Source: CAUZIZ01 sp965218775
Lineage (GTDB): Bacteria > Acidobacteriota > UBA6911 > RPQK01 > JAJDTT01
Length of the DNA: 64,000 nt
Direction: 5' to 3'
NCBI GenBank assembly: GCA_965218775.1
Contig: CBDCLS010000006.1
Span: 1,798,001-1,862,000 of the forward strand
A model generated the notes under the pieces. That model was not told the DNA's origin. It searched no databases and saw only the letters and a program-made list of their open reading frames with translations. A program made the translations under genes and the position numbers. Each line of letters opens with the position of its first letter. Position 1 is the stretch's first letter. This document shows positions 27,607 to 36,568 of the stretch, one piece after another.

Positions 27607-28901
27607 ATGCCAAAACAAACGTGCGGAAGAAACTTCTGGTCCCATTACCTCGCGCCTATAGCCGTCCTAGGCGCGGTGGTACTGCTGTGGCCGGGTCAGG
27701 CTTTGGCCCAGCCCGTCGTCGATTGTGATGGGGTAGGTGACCTGCAGGCCGAAATAGATTCTCTTAACCCCGTTGGTGGAACGATCGTGGTGAGCGGCCT
27801 CTGTACGAATCCTGTGAGGGATGTCTTGGACTGTGAGTCAGACCCACCAAATTGTACGAGCGTTTCCGGCCCTTTCGTATCTCCAACTTCACGGGATCAC
27901 TCACCATTGAAGCCGATCCAATGGTGGGGGCCACGATTGGTCAGCGCCTTGACTTGGATTTTCCCACAGGTGAGCCTGACCCACCTCTCGTGGAGGTCGA
28001 CTGTGACACCGATAGATCCACCCTTTTTAGACGTGCCTCCACTGTCTTAGAAATCAACAATTCCCCGAATGTGCGACTGGAAGGTGGATTCCTACCAGCA
28101 CCCGTCGAGGGTGATCCGGATGTGCTCGCTCAGCCACTGAACATCGTTGGCGGTCAGGGAATCTCCCTCAATAACAGCGAAGTGAGGTTTGAAGGAGTGA
28201 TGGTCATGGATAGTTTAACCAATGGTGTGCGCGTTGGAGGCGCGATCGGAAGTAGTCTTAGCGTAAGAGGACCAGGAAACGAAATCGCTCACAGCTGCAG
28301 TCACGGAGTGACCGTGGGCCGCGGGTCTCTCGGCGCCTTTAGGGACGATGCTTCGATCCATGACAATCACAGATTCGGACTCACCGCGATTGAATCTGGC
28401 CGTGTCACCTTGACGGACCAAGTCCAGGTCGCAGATAATTTTATCGGAGGTGTGCTGAGTCGATTCGGGGGATTTGTTACGGTCTTCGGTGAGGCCACGA
28501 TTCAAGGCAATGCGACCAACCCTGACCCGGCTGATTTTTTCTTCCAGTATCGCGCGGGTATTGCCGCCAACTTTGGCTCCACTCTCCTCATCCGTGGACC
28601 CATCGACCCTACCACCGGAGACGCCACCGGCCCAGGGCCAACGATCGACAACAACTTGGCACCCGGCATCTTGATCGACGCCAACTCGACTGCTGAGCTG
28701 ACGAATCTGACAGGTCAAGGGAACATTGATGGAGGCGTGATCGCGCTGCACCAGGCCGTGGTTCAGTTCGGAAAAGGTGTTGCGTTGTCAGGCAACGGGC
28801 CGGGAGACCTGGATTGCGATCAGACATCAACGATCTACGGTGACTTGGGCGGGGTGATGCAGAACAAGTGCAATAACGCCGAACCGGATAAGAATAAGTA
28901 A
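27607..28901 (+). pseudogene. secreted right-handed beta-helix protein, one frameshift
   Basis: ATG 27607 (GGGGAG upstream) opens a signal peptide (LAPIAVLGAVVLLWPGQALA). The first frame reads to about 27850 (DVLDCESDPPN), and the continuation LYERFRPFRISNFTGSLTIE is in the frame that runs on to the stop at 28901. A single missing base near 27848-27853 restores one protein of about 430 residues. The rest is rich in N/G turns and short beta-strands (GGQGISLNNSEVRFEGVMVM; LTAIESGRVTLTDQVQVADN), typical of parallel beta-helix surface proteins. No catalytic motif is visible. A sequencing error is as possible as a real mutation. Confidence 0.6.
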
Positions 28902-29064
28902 CGGACGCGCAAGCTGTCCAACTTGCTAACCTGGCGGAAGGAAGAGCTGACTACACAGAAACCCCCACCAGCACTGGCCCCATGTATTGTAGCAATAGTT
29001 CCACACACGCACACACGGGGGTTTTCACGGCAAATCATCCCATTTCCTACCCCGCCCTGGAGCA

Positions 29065-29546
29065 TTAACTTTGCATTAACCGTTTGTTAGTTCCTGTCAG
29101 TTCCTGTATCAACTTGAAGAGGTGGAGTGCGGCCTTGATTCTATTGCCGTGATCGGGCCAGGTATCCACAATCTCCCCCCGTTTGTTGGTGATCATCTTG
29201 TTGGCTTTCAGAGCCTGACGTAGGGATTCAACGCCCTCATTCACAAGGGTTTCTTCCAGGACTTGCTCTTGCATGTAGGACCTAACCTTAGCCCGCATTT
29301 CTCATCGCCTGTCGTAGCGAGGCGTCGCAAGGGCCGTCCTGGCAAGGCTTGCGACCGAGGCCTCCGCAGTCGTACTTGTACAGTACGTCGAGGAGGCCGA
29401 CCGAGCGAAACACAGCCAGGGCGGATGATTGCGGCGACGTAGTAGACCGGCGATGAGAAATGCGGGTTAGGGTTGTGGCGGGTTGCTCCTGCCCGTACGC
29501 TGGCTGGAGGAACCCTTTCCGTCAGCCGAGACTTTGTGATTCCGCA
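29065..29546 (-). pseudogene. gene of unknown function split by the 181-bp palindrome
   Basis: The C-terminal part (29288-29065) reads VRSYMQEQVLEETLVNEGVE, then SLRQALKANKMITNKRGEIV, an alpha-helical acidic protein slightly reminiscent of small phage terminase or DNA-binding proteins (weak). On the other side of the element, 29546-29470 reads MRNHKVSADGKGSSSQRTGR, plausibly the N-terminus, although in another frame; the alternative frame joins HNP to KVRSYMQEQ without a stop when the element and one TA are removed. The MITE end itself supplies an ATG (29298). Confidence 0.4.
29289..29469. mobile_element. 181-bp MITE-like palindrome, copy 2
   Basis: Same length and ends as copy 1 (25859-26039) but in inverted orientation; outer ends TA-GCCCGCATTTCTCATCGCC and its complement with one C-to-T change (GCGGGTTA). 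It lies inside the minus-strand gene remnant described here. No coding capacity. Confidence 0.75.
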
Positions 29547-29770
29547 TTTGCCCCTTGCTAAGAACTTCGGGAACTCTGATATCACCTTCAGGATTGTGCT
29601 GCGTAATCCCGCGGAGCAGCAATTGAGTGATAGGAGTTTGCTTCTAGGTTGGATTCTATGGACAAGAGTGGTATCGAGCAAGAAGGGGTTGAAATGGGGT
29701 GGGAGCGGAAACGAGAGGAAGGAAGAAACGCGAACAGGGAGACGAAAAACAGACACAACGATATTCGATG

Positions 29771-29800
29771 CCGACTGAAGAGCTCGAGCTCTTCAGTCGG
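29771..29800. other. 30-bp perfect palindrome
   Basis: CCGACTGAAGAGCTC is followed directly by its exact complement, with no loop. It overlaps the stop codon of the IS91-type fragment. It could be a terminator stem without T-tract, an IS end, or a fold-back join formed in library preparation or assembly. Confidence 0.6.
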
Positions 29801-30191
29801 GCCAATCCGGGACCTCGTCCCAGAAGAGCGAGTCGCAGGAGGCTCGGAGGGCTTGAGCCTGCTGCGGCGAAAGCGATTCCAGAAAGCTCTCGAGTTTGTG
29901 AGGGAAGAGTCTGGTTGGTGGAGCGCGTTGGGGCTGCTGCCAGCCATCGAGGTGTTGGAGGATTCTTCGAATCACACTGGGTTGTTCGATCACCGCGATG
30001 ATTTCAAGAGCGTGCCCACATTCGGGACACTCCAAAGGGTCGATTTCATAGACCTTGCGGAGCAACCGCGCCCAGCTGCGCCGCCGCTGCTGGGAGAAGC
30101 TCTCGGCCGGAGAGTGCTCCTCCGAGTCCGACGCCGGGGAGGCGCCGTTGCCGGTGGCCCGGGTGGCGGCCTGGCGTCGCTTTGAAAACAC
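29793..30191 (-). pseudogene. IS91-type transposase, C-terminal fragment
   Basis: RRSWARLLRKVYEIDPLECP, then ECGHALEIIAVIEQP, IRRILQHLDGW and APPTRLFP match the C-terminal segment of IS91-like (Y2-type) transposases, where a C-P-x-C-G knuckle follows the arginine-rich linker. The catalytic HUH/Tyr region upstream is missing: the frame runs into unrelated sequence beyond 30191. It is a relic ending at the 30-bp palindrome. The 160 bp to the next gene hold nothing recognisable. Confidence 0.65.
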
Positions 30192-30353
30192 GGCCCAAGA
30201 GTACAGTCAATTGGGGACGATGACGCACGTAGCCTGTACAGGTAATCCCGGACCTGCGGGATACGCGCAGTGCTGTTGCATAGCGGCCATCGCGATGAGG
30301 TCATGGGGGGGCAGCGAGCCACAAGGGAAGGACGCGCGCGTCACTATGAGTTG

Positions 30354-31121
30354 CTATTGCGCCAGGAAGCCCCCGTCGACGATCAGCTCTGCGCCGGTGA
30401 CGTACGAAGACTCATCCGAAGCCAGGTACAACACGGCCTGCGCTATTTCGTCCGCGGTGCCCATGCGCGCCATCGGCGTACTCGACCAGTAGTGGTCAAG
30501 GTCACCGTCGGGGAACATCTTTGCTACCCTCGCCGTCAATGAGTTGCCCGGGTGAATCGAATTGACCCTGATGCCCTCTTTGGCATAGCCGACGGCGACC
30601 GCCTTGGTGAAATTACGCACCGCACCCTTGGCGGCGCTATAGGCTACCGCATTTGCAGTGCCGACGATTCCGTGGATAGACGACATGTTGACGATGGAGC
30701 CGCCCCCCACCTTGCGCATCTCGGGGATCGCGTGCTTGGCCCCCAGAAACGCGCCCTTTGCATGGACATCCATCACGCTATCCCATTCCTCTACCGTCGT
30801 CTCCTCGAGCGTTTTCCCGCCACCGGCCCCGGCGTTGTTAAACAGGATGTCCAGCCTGCCGAACCTGGATACCGTGGTCTGGATTGCGTCTATCCAGTCC
30901 CGGTCGCTCGTAACGTCGAGGCGCACGAACAGGGCATCTCCCCCGCTCTCCTGTATCTGAGAGGTGGTCTTCCGGCCGAGCTCCTCGTCGATATCGGTCA
31001 GCACAACCTTCGCGCCTTGGCGCACGAACAGCCACGCCGTGGCCCCGCCAAAGCCCATGACCTCTCCCCTCACTCCGGCGGCGGCACCGGTGATCAGCGC
31101 GACCTTGCCTTCGAGCCGCAT
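30354..31121 (-). CDS. short-chain dehydrogenase/reductase with expanded glycine loop
   Basis: A 255-residue SDR using NAD(P)H. NNAG (DILFNNAGAGGG), the catalytic Ser (SSIHGIVGTANA) and Y-x-x-x-K (AVAYSAAKGAV) are present, as is the C-terminal VTGAELIVDGGFLAQ. The cofactor loop, normally TGxxxGIG, reads TGAAAGVRGEVMGFGGATA, an insertion of about seven residues seen only in a minor SDR subgroup. The start at 31121 (MRLEGKVALITG) matches family length; an upstream ATG at 31148 would add nine residues. It lies ~390 bp from the dead thiamine-diphosphate gene on the same strand. Confidence 0.85.
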   Translation of the reverse strand: MRLEGKVALITGAAAGVRGEVMGFGGATAWLFVRQGAKVVLTDIDEELGRKTTSQIQESGGDALFVRLDVTSDRDWIDAIQTTVSRFGRLDILFNNAGAGGGKTLEETTVEEWDSVMDVHAKGAFLGAKHAIPEMRKVGGGSIVNMSSIHGIVGTANAVAYSAAKGAVRNFTKAVAVGYAKEGIRVNSIHPGNSLTARVAKMFPDGDLDHYWSSTPMARMGTADEIAQAVLYLASDESSYVTGAELIVDGGFLAQ

Positions 31122-31514
31122 GATGGGTCTCCCGTAAGCCAACGGCAAAGATGATACCAGATTAGAAAATCACTTCCGTCTTCCAGCAGTCTATATAGCC
31201 TTGGAGAGGGCCGTTCTGCCGTTTTGAGGAACGAGATGACCACCGGGAGTGGACATTGGAATGGCGATGAAGCTTCGCAGCAGCAGTTCCGACTTCGGGT
31301 TTGGTCACGATGGCAACAACGTATCTCCTGAGCTTCATTGGGAAAGCGTACCAGATGGCGCAGCGTCTCTCGCCTAGCTTGCTACGATCCAGACGCACCA
31401 ACTTGTAGCGGCTTCCGGCACTGGGTTCTCGTGAACATTCCCTCGGGCACTGCGTCCGTAGCGGAGGGCTCTTAAGGGAAAGATCCACGCGCCCAGCGAT
31501 GGGAGAGAGCAGGG
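31122..31514. other. gap without a supported gene
   Basis: A minus-strand frame of 108 codons fills most of this stretch but its composition (many R, S, K, W, no hydrophobic periodicity) and lack of any family resemblance argue against a gene. No repeat, RNA gene or clear promoter was found. Confidence 0.4.
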
Positions 31515-32727
31515 CTAGACGAAGACCTCGCTCAGGTCCAAAGCCGTCATGGCGTCTCCAGCCACCTCAACGAGCGCCGGGCGCCGGGCACCCACAGCGC
31601 TGGTGACCGTCTGGGGCAGCTCGGCGAGCTCTTCCACCCTTAGCCCAAGAGCGCCAAATGACTCCGCCAGCGCAGCGAAATCTGGGTTGTGCAGGTCCGT
31701 GCCGATCACGCGGCCGTCGAACCTACCGTGTACCTGGTCGTCCTGAGTGGCGCCGTACTTGCCGTTGTTGAACACCAGGGTCACAAGGTTGATGCCATAG
31801 CCAACGGCGGTTGCCATGTCACCGACTGCGTACAGAAAGCCACCGTCGCCGCAGAAGGCCAGGACCGGAACATCCGGGCTACCCAGCTTAGCTCCCAGGC
31901 CAACCGGAAAAGCAAAGCCTAGAGTAGACATGTAGGATGACGACAGAAGAGTCCGAGGCTTTACTATCTCGAAAGCCGATCCGATCCAGCGTGTGCCCAC
32001 GGTTAGGTCGCCGGCAATAATGGTGTCTTCGGGCAGCACCGCCCTGAGCTCGGTCATGACCTCGACCTGTTCAGGGACGCTACGACTGAGCTCCAAGCGT
32101 CCTTTATCATGGACCCGAGCCCCTTACCTGCGGCTCCCAGCGTGAGGACAGTACCTTGCCCTCCAGAGCCTCGCACAAAGCGGCCAGCGCGGCCCGGGCA
32201 TCGGCCTCGATGGAGATTGTAGAGGCATAGGCCCTTTCAAGCGCGGCGGGATCGACGTCCACATGGACCACCTTTGGATCCTCGTCCAGGTCCAAGCGCT
32301 CTCCTTCAATCTTGGCGAAACTGCTTCCCACCACAAAGACCACGTCTGCCGCCAACAATAGCGGCTCCGTAGAACTGTCGGCGTAGACGCGCCTCGGGTT
32401 CGTAAACGCCAGCGGGTGGCGGTCGGGCAGGGCGCCCTTGGCATCTCGGCTGAGCAGCACCGGAGCCCCCAGTATGGTCGCCAGCCGTTCCAGCTCTCCC
32501 TCGGCGCGTGCCCTAGCGACTCCGCCGCCGGCCCAAATTAGTGGCCGCCTCGCTCCGGCCAGCAGATTCGCGGCGTCGGAGATGAGCGCGGACGACGGGT
32601 TTGGGACCGGATACTCCTCTCGTTCGATCATGTCGAAGTTGTGTACCTGGGCCAGCATGTCGTGGGGTATCTCAACTTCCACGGCTGGGGACGTCCGGTC
32701 TTGAGCTGACGGAAGGCCTCATGGAGC
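31515..32727 (-). pseudogene. thiamine-diphosphate-dependent enzyme (acetolactate synthase-like), decayed
   Basis: Read on the minus strand: a short piece EAFRQLKTGRPQP (~32727-32690), a frame break, the central domain (32682-32107, VEVEIPHDML and RPLIWAGGGVARARAEGELE), another break at two adjacent stops, then the C-terminal ThDP domain (32096-31515) with GDGGFLYAVGDMATAVGYG and VFNNGKYGATQDDQ. The N-terminal pyrimidine-binding domain with the catalytic Glu is missing. At least two frameshifts and a 5' deletion make it non-functional. An intact relative lies at 60675-62417. Confidence 0.8.
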
Positions 32728-32790
32728 AGTTAGCCTACAGCCGACCGAGCGGGCTCGGTTCGTGGTCCTCGCCAGCGTGATCCTCACGCG

Positions 32791-32970
32791 CTCCTGTACG
32801 TGGTGCCCTACGCCCGCTACGTCGCCTATCCCTTGATGCTGCTCTCGACCCCGGCTCACGAGATGGGCCACGGCGTCGCGGCGCTCCTCAATCGCGAAAT
32901 CCTCAGCGTAGGCCTGGCTACACCTGCGGTTTCGCTCAATCGTTCGCGACCAAATCCGGCGCAAACCTGA
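32791..32970 (+). pseudogene. M50-type metallopeptidase fragment
   Basis: Sixty codons reading LYVVPYARYVAYPLMLLSTP, then AHEMGHGVAALL. H-E-M-G-H is the zinc motif of membrane-embedded M50-like peptidases, preceded as expected by a hydrophobic helix. An additional hydrophobic stretch upstream (VVLASVILT) is in a different frame, and nothing downstream continues the protein. A short piece at 33000-33110 (LLKDGATFAYYCQPIPLQDP) may be debris of another gene. Confidence 0.55.
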
Positions 32971-33113
32971 GCGCCAAATCTGTGAAGTTATTCTTGCGCG
33001 AACCCTAAGCTGCTGAAGGACGGTGCCACTTTCGCCTACTACTGCCAGCCCATCCCCCTGCAGGATCCCGGAAGTTTTCTCTCACGCTACCATTGGAGCT
33101 GCTTGCGAGAATC

Positions 33114-34892
33114 TCAGCGGTCGACCATCTCCAGGAAATCCGTCCAGGGAACTGTCCGTCCATGGATGGGTACGATGGTTTCGACCTCCAGTCCCAATCG
33201 CTTCACGTGCTCATAGAGGCTCCGGTTGGCGGGACTGGGTGCGGTCGGGAGCTGACCCTGCGAAGGCGGGTCGAAGAGATCCGCCTGAATGATCATCTTC
33301 TCGGCTGGGAGATACGCCAGCAGCATACCCTCGACGTGGTCGAGAGGCTGGACATAGGAGATGTGCATGGTCCGGGTTTCATCGCTGAGCGTGTAATTTT
33401 CTCTCACAGTCTCGTATTGGTAGCCTTCCGCAAGTTCCGTGGGCGGCCACAGGGCCAGCATGTCGGGCTGCAATGTCCGGGGCGCGTAGTTCAAGACATC
33501 ACGGGTGTAGAAATCGTAGTTCTTCCAATGTGTGACGATAGTAGCGCCTATGTGCATGTAGGTGCGAAGTCCGCCGATGTGGTCATGGTGCTGGTGCGTA
33601 TTGACCAAGAACCGAATCGGTTTGCCGGGAACCAGGTTCACCACTTCTTCGATCACGGCAAGGCTCCGTTTTTCGTCCACTGGCGCCTCGACCACCGTCA
33701 CGTAGTCAGCGAACTCGACCGCCACGCTGTTGTGGGTTGAGCCGCCTAGTAGATACACTCCATCGGCCAACTCCTTGGTCTCGACGCGAACTGGAAAGGT
33801 TGCCTGGCGCACCGAGACGGGTACGCCCACAGGGTCGCTGCAGAGATTCGGTCTGACGTCTGCAAAGACGCCGCCGAAGGCATTGTGACCGGCATTGATG
33901 CTCTGGGCCTGGAAGTTGTCATCCCAACCGGCATGGTTATGCCATCGGGTGGGGAACTTCACTCCGTTGCCGACATCCACATAGCTGTCATTGGTGAATT
34001 CATGTTCGTAGTTCATGTCCCCCAGGACCGGATCGGGGACCCAGGTATGGATTCTTTGCAACAGATGTTTTTGGTTTATGGTAGCGTCCACGCGGTACTT
34101 CCCAAGCATCGTAATCGAGACGACGGTTACCTTCTCGGGCACTGTGGTGGCGCCGTCCCGGCCCATTTCGCCCAGCTCCCACCGCCAGACTGCCTTCGGA
34201 TCGGCTCCGGGCAGCATGGCGGCTTTGAGAAATCCGTGCGGATTGAGCCAGAGGTCGAGTTGCCACAGCTCTGCATCCTCCGGCAGAGCCGCAACCGGAT
34301 CACTCCCTCCTCCATCCAGGTGCCAGGCATAGCTGCCGTTCACCAGAAATAGCTGGTGTCTGTTTCGTTGGATAGGCGACCCACCCCTCCAACCCAGACC
34401 GTACTTCCAGGAGGCAGGGTTGAGTCCGGGCGTGTGATCAAACTCTTCCTTCATGCTCCTGGCTGCCCAGTTCATGGTTCGGGTGTAGTTGATCAGCGGT
34501 TCACCCCGTGGCCAATCCACCTGGTAAGCGTGGAGGCGCTGCTGCCCCACCATTGCGGCATAGCCAGTGCCGGAAACTGTCACGCATGTGAGCTTTTCGG
34601 CTCCTATGGCCTGCGAGGCTGCTCGTAGGACGGGCCAGGGATCCAGGTACCCCGGTGCGGCTTTCTGGGCCGCCGTCGAGTCTGCTGTCAAGGTAACCAG
34701 TAACAGCAGGAGCGAGGGGACAGGATTCTGGACGCGGCAGCAGCCGGCAGCTACGAAAAGGACCTTGTTTGGGGAGCACTGGGCGGCCAGCGAGCTGCAA
34801 AAGAAGCTCAACCGGCTGCCGGGCGAACTGGCTAACGGAGGTTTTCCCCTCAGCATCTTGGGTATCTGCGACAATGCCATCACCCACCTCAC
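33114..34892 (-). CDS. exported metallo-beta-lactamase-fold hydrolase
   Basis: The C-terminal ~250 residues are an MBL-fold domain: metal-binding H-x-H-x-D-H in LVNTHQHHDHIGG, a following VTHWKNYDFY region, DHVEGMLLAYLPAEKM, IQADLFDPP and a terminal GLEVETIVPIHGRTVPW. The ~300 residues before it form a beta-rich domain of unknown role (lipocalin-like or VCBS-like). A signal peptide (PSLLLLLVTLTADSTAAQ) is at about residues 58-75 of the longest frame, so the ~50 residues before it are doubtful; no good start codon sits next to the signal, suggesting the 5' end is damaged or begins at ATG 34856. The substrate is unknown. Confidence 0.7.
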   Translation of the reverse strand: MRWVMALSQIPKMLRGKPPLASSPGSRLSFFCSSLAAQCSPNKVLFVAAGCCRVQNPVPSLLLLLVTLTADSTAAQKAAPGYLDPWPVLRAASQAIGAEKLTCVTVSGTGYAAMVGQQRLHAYQVDWPRGEPLINYTRTMNWAARSMKEEFDHTPGLNPASWKYGLGWRGGSPIQRNRHQLFLVNGSYAWHLDGGGSDPVAALPEDAELWQLDLWLNPHGFLKAAMLPGADPKAVWRWELGEMGRDGATTVPEKVTVVSITMLGKYRVDATINQKHLLQRIHTWVPDPVLGDMNYEHEFTNDSYVDVGNGVKFPTRWHNHAGWDDNFQAQSINAGHNAFGGVFADVRPNLCSDPVGVPVSVRQATFPVRVETKELADGVYLLGGSTHNSVAVEFADYVTVVEAPVDEKRSLAVIEEVVNLVPGKPIRFLVNTHQHHDHIGGLRTYMHIGATIVTHWKNYDFYTRDVLNYAPRTLQPDMLALWPPTELAEGYQYETVRENYTLSDETRTMHISYVQPLDHVEGMLLAYLPAEKMIIQADLFDPPSQGQLPTAPSPANRSLYEHVKRLGLEVETIVPIHGRTVPWTDFLEMVDR

Positions 34893-35164
34893 GCCGAGCT
34901 GGACCGAAGAAGAGCGCCCAATGGAAGAGAATATGACTTGCCATAGAAAGTATAAAGGAGATGTTCTAAAGAATCAGCCTGATCCGTGATCAATAAATCG
35001 GGGTTGTCCGAGCAGGAGATTGCCCAGGCGGATAAAGATTCTGCCGGGCTAAGGAAACGGCATGAAAGGATCTTGCATGGTGGCTGAGTACATTGGAACC
35101 TAAATACTGGTAGGTTTGCAGATGGGGCTTCGAGACGAGATCAAGGCACAGGGGGGAGAAAGAG

Positions 35165-36451
35165 ATGCATCGGTCAACAAGGCATTGGCTGCGAAGAGAT
35201 TTCTTGCAGCACACCGTAGCAGGTTCACTTTTCTGCAGCTTGGCCAAGGGGTGGAGCCATTTGCTAGCAGCCCAAGGACCCTCGACGGCCCCCTACGACC
35301 TATTGGTGAAGGGGGGCCGGGTCGTGGATCCGGCCCAGGCACTCTCAGCTGAGCGCGACCTAGCGATCTCGGGCCACAAGGTTGCTCGGATCGCACCCAG
35401 TATTGCCGAAAATGAGGCCCGACATGTGCTCGACGCCCGAGACAAGATCGTAACGCCGGGCCTGATTGATATCCACGTACACGTTTATGACGGGGTCGCC
35501 CCTCTGGGCATTCCGGCCGATCCGAATTGCATTGCCAAAGGGGTGACTACCGTCGTCGACGTCGGGTCTGCCGGAGCCTTTACCTTCCCCGGGCTGCGCC
35601 AGTACGTCATTAATGTGGTGGATACACGGGTTTACGCGCTGCTGAACATTTCCATCGTTGGACAGTCGACCCTGTCACTGGACAACCCGTACGGAGAACT
35701 GTTGGAGCTGCGCTATGCGAACCCCAAGTTCGCCATCCGAACCATCGAGAGAAACCGCGACGTCATCCTGGGGATCAAGGTTCGCTTGTCTCGAAGCATC
35801 ACTGGTGAGAACGACCTGGAGGCGCTCCGCTTGGCAAAGGAAGCCGCCCAGGCAGTCCAGCTGCCCGTCATGGCTCACATTGGTTCTTCTTACTCCCCCT
35901 TAAAGCAGATCCTACCTATGCTCGGCGAAGGGGACGTCATCACCCATACCTTTCACGGAAGGGATGGCGGAATCCTCGACGCCAGAGGCAGGGTGCTGCC
36001 GGAAGTGCGCGCCGCGGTCGAACGGGGCGTTCACCTGGACGTCGGGCATGGGGCCGGTAGCTTCGCCTTTAGCGTCGCCGAAAAGGCCCTCAAGCAGGAA
36101 GTTCTTCCGGGTACTATCTCCAGCGACGTGCATCAGTTCAATGTCAATGGCCCTGTCTTCGATCTCGCCACCACACTTTCCAAGTTTCTTAACCTGGGAT
36201 TGAGTCTGGAACAGGTGATTGAGCGGGCGACGAAAAACGCGGCAAACACCTTTGGATTTCCCCAAGGACTGGGTACTGTACGCCCGGGATCCGAGGCGGA
36301 CGTGGCCATCTTCTCGCTTGCGGAAGGAAATTTTGAGTTCGTGGATGCTCTGGGAGAGAAGCGAGTTGGTCACAAGAAGCTTATACCCGTTGCGACGGTC
36401 AAATCAGGGAAGATCTACGGTTCGGCTTCCATCCCAGTAGCCCACCTCTAG
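35165..36451 (+). CDS. exported amidohydrolase (deacetylase/dihydroorotase-like)
   Basis: A 428-residue metal-dependent hydrolase of the amidohydrolase superfamily. YDLLVKGGRVVDPAQALSAE and the metal-binding DIHVHVYDG (H-x-H) mark the N-terminus; the metal-bridging Lys may be in LGIKVRLS, further ligands are in VMAHIGSSY and ITHTFHGRDGG, and the catalytic Asp in TISSDVHQFNVNG. The family resembles EF_0837/AHA_3915-type deacetylases and dihydroorotases. The N-terminal MHRSTRHWLRRDFLQHTVAG is a Tat-type leader, so it acts outside the cytoplasm. GGGGGAGA lies ~5 nt before the ATG. Monocistronic. Confidence 0.85.
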   Translation: MHRSTRHWLRRDFLQHTVAGSLFCSLAKGWSHLLAAQGPSTAPYDLLVKGGRVVDPAQALSAERDLAISGHKVARIAPSIAENEARHVLDARDKIVTPGLIDIHVHVYDGVAPLGIPADPNCIAKGVTTVVDVGSAGAFTFPGLRQYVINVVDTRVYALLNISIVGQSTLSLDNPYGELLELRYANPKFAIRTIERNRDVILGIKVRLSRSITGENDLEALRLAKEAAQAVQLPVMAHIGSSYSPLKQILPMLGEGDVITHTFHGRDGGILDARGRVLPEVRAAVERGVHLDVGHGAGSFAFSVAEKALKQEVLPGTISSDVHQFNVNGPVFDLATTLSKFLNLGLSLEQVIERATKNAANTFGFPQGLGTVRPGSEADVAIFSLAEGNFEFVDALGEKRVGHKKLIPVATVKSGKIYGSASIPVAHL

Positions 36452-36568
36452 CAACTGGCGGGAAAGAAGAAAGAACTCGACCAACCTCACCAGACTGCCG
36501 GATGATGGCTGCAGGTCTTCCAACCCGGATCCCACCGCCTCGAAAAGCGATCTCCTATTGACTTCCCT

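Noticed and set aside
29241..29756. 171-codon minus-strand frame running through MITE copy 2
   Set aside because: A third of it is MITE sequence and the N-terminal part is low in protein-like features.
31162..31488. 108-codon minus-strand frame between SDR and ThDP genes
   Set aside because: Basic, low-complexity composition and no recognisable motif or ribosome site.
34567..34989. 140-codon plus-strand frame opposite the MBL gene start
   Set aside because: Part of it (LNRLPGELANGGFPLSILGI) looks protein-like and may be a relic, but it conflicts with the MBL gene 5' region; not enough to call.
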